Assembly (NCBI GenBank): GCA_919902965.1
Contig: CAKKSJ010000337.1
Coordinates: 1-10,082 of the forward strand
DNA: 10,082 nt
Source: Burkholderiales bacterium
GTDB taxonomy: Bacteria > Pseudomonadota > Gammaproteobacteria > Burkholderiales > SG8-39
Direction: 5' to 3'
Position numbers and translations under genes: made by a program. Below are positions 5,946 to 10,082 of this stretch, piece after piece. The notes below the pieces were generated by a model that was not told the origin of the DNA, did no database searches, and was given only the letters and a program-made list of their open reading frames with translations. Within the stretch, counting starts at the first letter, position 1; the number at the start of each line of letters is the position of its first letter.

Positions 5946-6413
5946 TTAGTGCGCGATTTCGATTTTCGGTTTGGCCTGCTCCTGCGCCTGCTGCAGCCGT
6001 TGCAGGTAAATTGCCTCGAAGTTCACCGGCGCCAGATACACCGGCGGGAATCCAGCGCGGCCTATGACGTCCGACACCGCCTCTCTGGCATAGGGGAAAA
6101 GTATATTCGGACAGGCAGTCGCGAGCAGCGGCTCCAGATCTGATTCCGGCACGTTGCGGACCTGGAAAATGCCGGCCTGCGCCGCCTCAACCAGAAACAT
6201 GGTCTTGTCGCCCGCCTTCGCCGTGACGGTGACGGTCAACACCACCTGGTACAGACCCTCGCCTATGGACGTGCCCTCGTTATGCAGCTGCACGTCGACT
6301 TGCGGCTGGTCGCCGGAAAGGAACACCTCCGGCGCATGCGGGATTTCCAGGGACAGGTCTTTGATGTAAATTTTCTCGATGCCGAATGTCGGCTGCTGCT
6401 GCGGTTCGTCCAT
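5946..6413 (-). CDS. secB: Protein-export chaperone SecB
   Basis: Homotetrameric cytoplasmic chaperone that keeps preproteins unfolded and hands them to SecA at the Sec translocon. Seen: 155 aa, normal length, with FGIEKIYIKDLSLEIPHAP (10-28), VVLTVTVTAKAG (57-68), the signature CPNILFPYAR at 101-110 and GFPPVYLAPVNFEAIY at 121-136. The C-terminus is short and basic (KPKIEIAH), unlike the acidic E. coli tail. ATG 6413 is preceded by a weak GGGAA. The gene lies 36 bp after grxC and 16 bp before the exported SH3 protein. I see nothing unusual in the core. Confidence 0.97.
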   Translation of the reverse strand: MDEPQQQPTFGIEKIYIKDLSLEIPHAPEVFLSGDQPQVDVQLHNEGTSIGEGLYQVVLTVTVTAKAGDKTMFLVEAAQAGIFQVRNVPESDLEPLLATACPNILFPYAREAVSDVIGRAGFPPVYLAPVNFEAIYLQRLQQAQEQAKPKIEIAH

Positions 6414-6449
6414 AGTGGTTCCCGTGATTGAAAGAAGGTGCCGCCGGCT

Positions 6450-6713
6450 TCAGCTCCCGCCGCGCAGCAGCGGATCCAGCTTGCCGGCGCGATCGAGCGC
6501 CGCCAAATCGTCGAATCCGCCGACGTGTAGCGTATTTATATAAATCTGCGGTACGGTGCGCCTGCCGGTTTTCTCCATCATCTCATCCCGCCGCACGGGA
6601 TCGAGATCGATGCGGATTTTCTCGATTTCGGCAACGCCCTTGGACTTGAGCAGCATTTCCGCGCGCTGGCAATACGGGCAGCCGGCGGTGCTGTACATGC
6701 GGACATTGGTCAT
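6450..6713 (-). CDS. grxC: Glutaredoxin 3
   Basis: Small cytoplasmic thiol-disulfide oxidoreductase reduced by glutathione; it reduces mixed disulfides and can supply electrons to ribonucleotide reductase. Seen: 87 aa with the dithiol active site CPYC at 12-15, the cis-proline motif TVPQIYI (P55) and the glutathione-binding GGFDDL at 65-70, covering the full thioredoxin fold. ATG 6713 has AGGA eight bases upstream, overlapping the end region of the rhodanese gene (9-bp gap). The grxC-secB pairing is widely conserved in proteobacteria. Confidence 0.97.
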   Translation of the reverse strand: MTNVRMYSTAGCPYCQRAEMLLKSKGVAEIEKIRIDLDPVRRDEMMEKTGRRTVPQIYINTLHVGGFDDLAALDRAGKLDPLLRGGS

Positions 6714-6722
6714 AAGGAAATC

Positions 6723-7130
6723 CTATTTCTGCACCGGCAGACCGGCGCTCTGCCAGGCCGCGAATCCGCCGCTCAAGGTGAACACGTTGGCAAAGCCGTG
6801 CTTCTTGAGGGTTACCACGGCTGTGCTCGAACGATTGTCGGTGGCGCAATACACGATCAGCGGTTTGTCTTTGAATTTCTCTAGATCGCCTATGCGCGCT
6901 TCCAGTTGCGACAAGGGCAGTCCACGCGCGTTGAGGATGTGCGCCTGCGCATATTCGGCCTGTTCGCGCACGTCCAGCATCAGCGCGTCCTGCCGGTTGA
7001 TCATCTGCGTCGCCTCGAGCGTATTGACCGAAGGTCCACCTGTCCTGCGCCGCAGCAGCGGCCACAGCAGCATCGAACCGCTGACCAAGGCGATCGCGAC
7101 GAGAAAAATATTGTCCAGTACGAATTTCAC
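6723..7130 (-). CDS. yibN: Membrane-anchored rhodanese-domain protein (YibN-like)
   Basis: 135 aa: one N-terminal membrane helix at about 5-26 followed by RRR, so the rhodanese domain (about 35-133) should face the cytoplasm. The domain is complete, with MLDVREQAEYAQAHI at 51-65 and the active loop YCATDNRSS at 94-102, where C95 would carry a persulfide sulfur. The family transfers sulfane sulfur, but the acceptor is unknown here. The start is GTG 7130 with GGGAG five bases before it; a longer frame to 7229 adds 33 residues without membrane or family character and is unlikely. It is the first gene of the operon with grxC, secB, the SH3 protein and gpsA, the same position as E. coli yibN. The link to the adjacent glutaredoxin (thiol chemistry) is inference. 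Confidence 0.88.
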   Translation of the reverse strand: MKFVLDNIFLVAIALVSGSMLLWPLLRRRTGGPSVNTLEATQMINRQDALMLDVREQAEYAQAHILNARGLPLSQLEARIGDLEKFKDKPLIVYCATDNRSSTAVVTLKKHGFANVFTLSGGFAAWQSAGLPVQK

Positions 7131-7243
7131 GCACACTCCCAGTAGGTCATTGCAAAATGCGGGGGGATCCGGCTGAAAACGGAAGGGGCCCGCCCCACCG
7201 ACCCTTGTAGACCCCTGTATATTGGCCAAATCGAAAATATCTC

Positions 7244-7275
7244 GCGCCGGAGCGGGCTGTTCAGGTATCCGGCGC
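7244..7275. repeat. 8-bp-arm inverted repeat in the yibN/gpmA divergent control region
   Basis: GCGCCGGA (7244-7251) and TCCGGCGC (7268-7275) are perfect arms with a 16-base spacer. For gpmA the right arm ends six to nine bases before the -10 and so covers the -35 region, where a regulator could bind. For yibN the first transcribed base predicted from TATAAT is at about 7275, so the RNA would begin with this stem-loop, an arrangement known to protect mRNA 5' ends. Which role applies cannot be told from sequence. Confidence 0.4.
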
Positions 7276-7280
7276 AGGAA

Positions 7281-7314
7281 TATTATAAAATAATCGCAAG
7301 CCTACCGTACGGTA
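7281..7314. promoter_or_regulatory. Overlapping divergent promoter core and palindrome
   Basis: TATTATAAAATAAT (7281-7294) holds a consensus -10 TATAAT on the minus strand (7287-7282, for yibN) and TATAAA on the plus strand (7284-7289, for gpmA). Neither has a good -35 at 16-18 bp. At 7303-7314 lies TACCGTACGGTA, a perfect 12-bp palindrome, centred where the yibN -35 should be and inside the gpmA leader. This suggests an activator or repressor site, but I cannot name the protein. The rest of 7131-7328 holds a GGGGCCCGCCCC tract (7187-7198) and nothing else I can support. Confidence 0.4.
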
Positions 7315-7327
7315 AAAAGTGACCCTC

Positions 7328-8080
7328 ATGAAAAAAATCATCCTGCTCAGACACGGCGAGTCCGTCTGGAATAAGGAAAACCGTTTCACCGGCTGGACCG
7401 ACGTCGATTTAACCGACAAAGGCGTGGAAGAAGCGAAAACGGCGGGGGAACTGATGCAGGAGGCGGGATTCGTGTTCGATCTGGCGCACACTTCCGTGCT
7501 CAGGCGCGCAATCAAGACCCTGTGGCTGGCGCTGGAGCGCATGGATCTGATGTGGATACCGGTGCTGCACTCCTGGCGATTGAACGAGCGCCACTACGGC
7601 GCACTGCAAGGGCTGAACAAGGCGGAAACCGCGGCAAAGTTCGGCGACGCGCAGGTGCTCACCTGGCGCCGCAGCTATGATATTGCGCCGCCGGCTCTCA
7701 CCCAGGACGATGAACGTTATCCTGGCAAGGATCCGCGCTACCGCGGGCTCGCGCCGGCTCAGCTGCCCTTGTCCGAATGTCTCAAGGACACGGTGGCGCG
7801 CGTGCTTCCTTACTGGAACCAGGCGATTGCTCCGGACATCCGCGCGGGCAAGCGCGTGCTCATTGCCGCCCACGGAAATTCCATCCGGGCCCTGGTGAAG
7901 TACCTGGACAAGATAAGCGATCAGGACATCGTCGGCCTCAATATTCCCACCGGCGTGCCGCTGGTGTACGAACTGGACGACACGCTCAAGCCCCTGCGCC
8001 ACTACTACCTCGGCGATGCCGCCGAGATCGAAAAAGCCACACAGGCGGTAGCAAATCAAGGCAAGGCCAAGAGCCCCTGA
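7328..8080 (+). CDS. gpmA: 2,3-bisphosphoglycerate-dependent phosphoglycerate mutase
   Basis: Glycolytic and gluconeogenic enzyme interconverting 3- and 2-phosphoglycerate through a phosphohistidine. Seen: 250 aa, the same length as E. coli GpmA, with LLRHGESVWNKENRFTGWTD near the start (phospho-acceptor H9), SVLRRAIKT (arginines near 59-60), RLNERHYGALQGLNKAE (general acid E87), and AAHGNSIRAL with the second histidine H182. The start is ATG 7328 because the family begins MKKI/MxKLVLLRHGES; a GTG nine bases upstream would add MTL. The ribosome site is weak. It is divergent from yibN and 60 bp ahead of envC on the same strand. The cofactor-dependent type stands here where E. coli has the unrelated gpmI. 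Confidence 0.97.
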   Translation: MKKIILLRHGESVWNKENRFTGWTDVDLTDKGVEEAKTAGELMQEAGFVFDLAHTSVLRRAIKTLWLALERMDLMWIPVLHSWRLNERHYGALQGLNKAETAAKFGDAQVLTWRRSYDIAPPALTQDDERYPGKDPRYRGLAPAQLPLSECLKDTVARVLPYWNQAIAPDIRAGKRVLIAAHGNSIRALVKYLDKISDQDIVGLNIPTGVPLVYELDDTLKPLRHYYLGDAAEIEKATQAVANQGKAKSP

Positions 8081-8114
8081 CCGAATGAAACGCGCGTGCG
8101 ACTAGGTCGTTCGG
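8081..8114 (+). promoter_or_regulatory. Intergenic hairpin between gpmA and envC
   Basis: CCGAATGA (8081-8088) pairs with TCGTTCGG (8107-8114), eight pairs including one G-U, around an 18-nt loop that can form a short inner CGC/GCG stem. It begins at the first base after the gpmA stop. There is no following T-run, so it is not a standard terminator; it may set the relative mRNA levels of gpmA and envC by processing or partial termination. The stem also contains a mini-ORF ATG (8085, MKRACD then stop at 8105). Confidence 0.3.
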
Positions 8115-8140
8115 GATGCAGCACGAGGCGCAGGACATGA

Positions 8141-9325
8141 ATGAAACGCCTGCGCCCTAGCCCCGCTGCTTGCGCGAAAATATTGCTGCTGGCGATCGCG
8201 CTGCCCGGCGCGCATCCGGCGCACGCCGCCGATGAGGCCGAGCTGGAGGCGCTGCGCGGCCGCATCGAAGAGCTGAAAAAGGATCTGGGCGGCATCGTGG
8301 AGGACCGATCGGAGGCGAGCGACGCGCTGCGCGCATCCGAACGCGGCGTCTCCGAAGCCAATCGCAAGCTGCGCAATATCGGCGCGCGGCAGCGCGCCGC
8401 GCGCGCCGACCTCGGGCGCTTCGCCGAGCAGTCGCGCAAACTGGAGGCAGCCATCGCCGCGCAACAGCATGAACTCGGGCAGCTGCTGGCGGTGCGCCAC
8501 ATCTCGGGTCAACAGGGCTACCTGAAACTGCTGCTGTCCGGGCGCGACCCCAACCAGACCGCGCGCGAACTCTACTACTACGGCTATATTTCGCGCGCCC
8601 AGGCCGATTTCATCCGCGCGCTGCGCGTCAACCTCGCCGCGCTGGCGCAGCTCGCAAGTGAAGCACGCGGGAAAAGCACCGAACTCGCGGAACTGGAAGC
8701 GCGCCAGCGCGAAGGTCGCAAAGACCTGCTCGCGCAGCAGGCGGAACGGCGCCGCGTACTGGCCAGGCTGGCGACGCAGATACGCACGCAGCGCAGGGAG
8801 ATAAAATCCCTGCAGCGCGACGAAGCCCGCCTGTCGCGCCTGGTGGAGGAACTGGCCAAAGCCCTCTTCCCCGGCAGGGGCGGTCTGCGCAACGAGCGAC
8901 TGCCTGAATCAGGCGACGCTGGCCAGGCATTCGCGTCGCTCAAGGGCAAGCTCAGGCTGCCGACCCGCGGGGAACTAATCAACCGTTTCGGCAGTCCACG
9001 CAAGGAGAGCGGGCTGAGCTGGAAAGGTCTGTTCATCCGTGGAGCCGGCGGCCAGGAGGTGCGCGCGGTTGCGCTCGGCAGGGTGGTGTTTGCAGACTGG
9101 ATGCGCGGCTTCGGCAACTTGATGATCATTGATCACGGCCAAAGCTATCTCACCATCTACGGCAATAACGAGGCCCTGCTCAAGCAGGTTGGCGATACGG
9201 TCGCGGCCGGCGACGCGGTCGCGACGGTCGGCAATAGCGGCGGCAACCCGGATTCGGGTTTATACTTCGAAATCCGATATCAAGGCAAAGCCTTCGATCC
9301 GCTGCGCTGGGTGTCTTTGAAGTAG
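8141..9325 (+). CDS. envC: EnvC-type murein hydrolase activator, degenerate M23/LytM domain
   Basis: 394 aa. Residues 1-29 (to AHPAHA) are a signal peptide. Residues about 31-245 are charged, heptad-rich coiled coil interrupted by GYLKLLLSGRDPNQTARELYYYGYI-type sequence near 126-150. About 270-392 is a LytM domain. The zinc ligands are absent: where active M23 enzymes have HxxxD this protein reads KGLFIRG (295-301), and the HLHFE position is LYFE (374-377); only the DHG at 331-333 remains. This is the E. coli EnvC pattern, a non-catalytic activator of AmiA/AmiB amidases for septal cell-wall splitting under FtsEX control. ATG 8141 has AGGA five bases upstream; an overlapping ATG at 8137 opens only a seven-codon frame. 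ctpA follows after 16 bp. Confidence 0.92.
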   Translation: MKRLRPSPAACAKILLLAIALPGAHPAHAADEAELEALRGRIEELKKDLGGIVEDRSEASDALRASERGVSEANRKLRNIGARQRAARADLGRFAEQSRKLEAAIAAQQHELGQLLAVRHISGQQGYLKLLLSGRDPNQTARELYYYGYISRAQADFIRALRVNLAALAQLASEARGKSTELAELEARQREGRKDLLAQQAERRRVLARLATQIRTQRREIKSLQRDEARLSRLVEELAKALFPGRGGLRNERLPESGDAGQAFASLKGKLRLPTRGELINRFGSPRKESGLSWKGLFIRGAGGQEVRAVALGRVVFADWMRGFGNLMIIDHGQSYLTIYGNNEALLKQVGDTVAAGDAVATVGNSGGNPDSGLYFEIRYQGKAFDPLRWVSLK

Positions 9326-9341
9326 AAGGATGGTGCCTGTC

Positions 9342-10082
9342 ATGAAAAACAAATTCCAGAAACTGGGACTGGTTCTGCTGGGTGCGCTGGCAGGGGTGTT
9401 CCTGTCGCTCAATTTCTCCGCCGTGGCGCAGAAAGAAGAGGCGCGTTCCCCGCTGCCGGTGGAGGAGCTGCGTTCCTTCGCCGAAGTATTTGGCGCGATC
9501 AAGAGCAATTACGTCGAAGCTGTCGAGGACAAGAAACTCATCTCCGAGGCCATCAACGGCATGCTCACCGGACTGGATCCGCACTCCGCCTACCTGGACC
9601 GCGACGCCTTCCGCGAACTGCAGGTCGGCACGCAAGGCCAGTTCGGCGGCCTGGGCATAGAAGTGGGCATGGAGGACGGTTTTGTCAAAGTGGTTTCCCC
9701 CATCGAAGACACGCCCGCCTATCGCGCCGGCATCAAGTCCGGCGACCTAATCATCAGGCTGGACGATACGCCGGTGAAAGGCATGAGCCTGAACGACGCG
9801 GTCAAGCGCATGCGCGGCAAGCCACAAACCTCGATCAAGCTCACGGTGCTGCGCAAGGGCGAGCCCAAGCCCATGGAAATCACGCTGGTGCGCGACGTGA
9901 TCAAGGTGCAGAGCGTCAAATCCAAGCTGGTCGAGCCAGGCTACGGTTACCTGCGGGTGGTGCAGTTCCAGGAGCGTTCCGGCGAGAACGTGGTGCGGCA
10001 CATCAACGCGCTTTACAAGGAAGGCCAGCTGAAAGGCCTGGTGCTGGATCTCAGAAACGATCCGGGCGGTTTGCTCAACGGC
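9342..10082 (+). CDS. ctpA: C-terminal processing protease, S41 family, 3' end missing
   Basis: Exported serine protease that trims or degrades proteins from their C-terminus. Seen: 247 residues to the window edge. Residues 1-29 form an uncleaved or cleaved signal/anchor (KLGLVLLGALAGVFLSLNF ending AVAQ). Residues 43-90 fit the S41 N-terminal helical part (VFGAIKSNYVE, GLDPHSAYLD). A PDZ domain spans about 95-180 (FGGLGIEVG, PAYRAGIKSGDLIIRLDD). The protease core begins at about 200 with YGYLRVVQF and LVLDLRNDPGGLL (233-245). The catalytic Ser-Lys pair lies beyond the window. ATG 9342 is chosen; AAGGA is 11 bases upstream, and an in-frame ATG at 9330 overlaps that site so is less likely. It is the last visible gene of gpmA-envC-ctpA. 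Confidence 0.95.
   Translation, partial: MKNKFQKLGLVLLGALAGVFLSLNFSAVAQKEEARSPLPVEELRSFAEVFGAIKSNYVEAVEDKKLISEAINGMLTGLDPHSAYLDRDAFRELQVGTQGQFGGLGIEVGMEDGFVKVVSPIEDTPAYRAGIKSGDLIIRLDDTPVKGMSLNDAVKRMRGKPQTSIKLTVLRKGEPKPMEITLVRDVIKVQSVKSKLVEPGYGYLRVVQFQERSGENVVRHINALYKEGQLKGLVLDLRNDPGGLLNG

Noticed and set aside
7187..7198. GGGGCCCGCCCC as a hairpin
   Set aside because: The two-base loop cannot close a stem and no T-run follows; probably compositional.
7131..7229. 33-codon N-terminal extension of the rhodanese gene from a TTG
   Set aside because: The GTG at 7130 has a good ribosome site and directly precedes the membrane helix; the extension has no family character.
8584..9129. Minus-strand frame opposite envC
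   Set aside because: Serine- and arginine-rich mirror of the alanine- and arginine-rich coiled coil; no independent signals.

Overview
The window looks like chromosomal DNA of a GC-rich betaproteobacterium (Burkholderiales/Nitrosomonadales type), judged from protein sequence character and gene order. No tRNA, rRNA, IS element, prophage or CRISPR array is visible. Most of it is a conserved housekeeping neighbourhood. Two genes run off the ends: coxB on the left and a C-terminal processing protease (ctpA) on the right.

Left part (1-3198, all minus strand): coxB (cytochrome c oxidase subunit II, CuA end cut off) has a leader of about 180 nt holding a recognisable promoter, two adjacent strong hairpins and a possible 27-codon upstream ORF. 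Before it lies a probable two-gene operon, an amidase-signature hydrolase followed by bioC (malonyl-ACP methyltransferase of biotin synthesis). The amidase gene carries two related short inverted repeats inside its reading frame and a seven-codon ORF fused ATGA-style to its start.

Middle (3199-7130): a 74-bp divergent control region separates the amidase from a plus-strand pair, comF (zinc-ribbon phosphoribosyltransferase) and trmL (tRNA wobble-base 2'-O-methyltransferase), which overlap by 8 bp. Convergent to these is a five-gene minus-strand operon, yibN-like rhodanese > grxC > secB > tandem-SH3 exported protein > gpsA. This is the E. coli yibN-grxC-secB-gpsA order with one extra gene for an exported protein.

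Right part (7131-10082): a 197-bp divergent control region contains an 8-bp-arm inverted repeat, overlapping AT-rich -10 elements facing both ways and a perfect 12-bp palindrome. It is followed by gpmA > envC > ctpA. gpmA (cofactor-dependent phosphoglycerate mutase) occupies the place that the unrelated gpmI has next to envC in E. coli. EnvC has a degenerate LytM domain and should be an amidase activator, not an enzyme. Its neighbour CtpA is a PDZ protease of a family that in other bacteria degrades cell-wall hydrolases.

I see no clear new multi-gene system. The points most worth checking are the structured coxB leader with its upstream ORF, the amidase inserted beside bioC, the paired in-frame repeats in that amidase, and the symmetric control region at 7244-7314.
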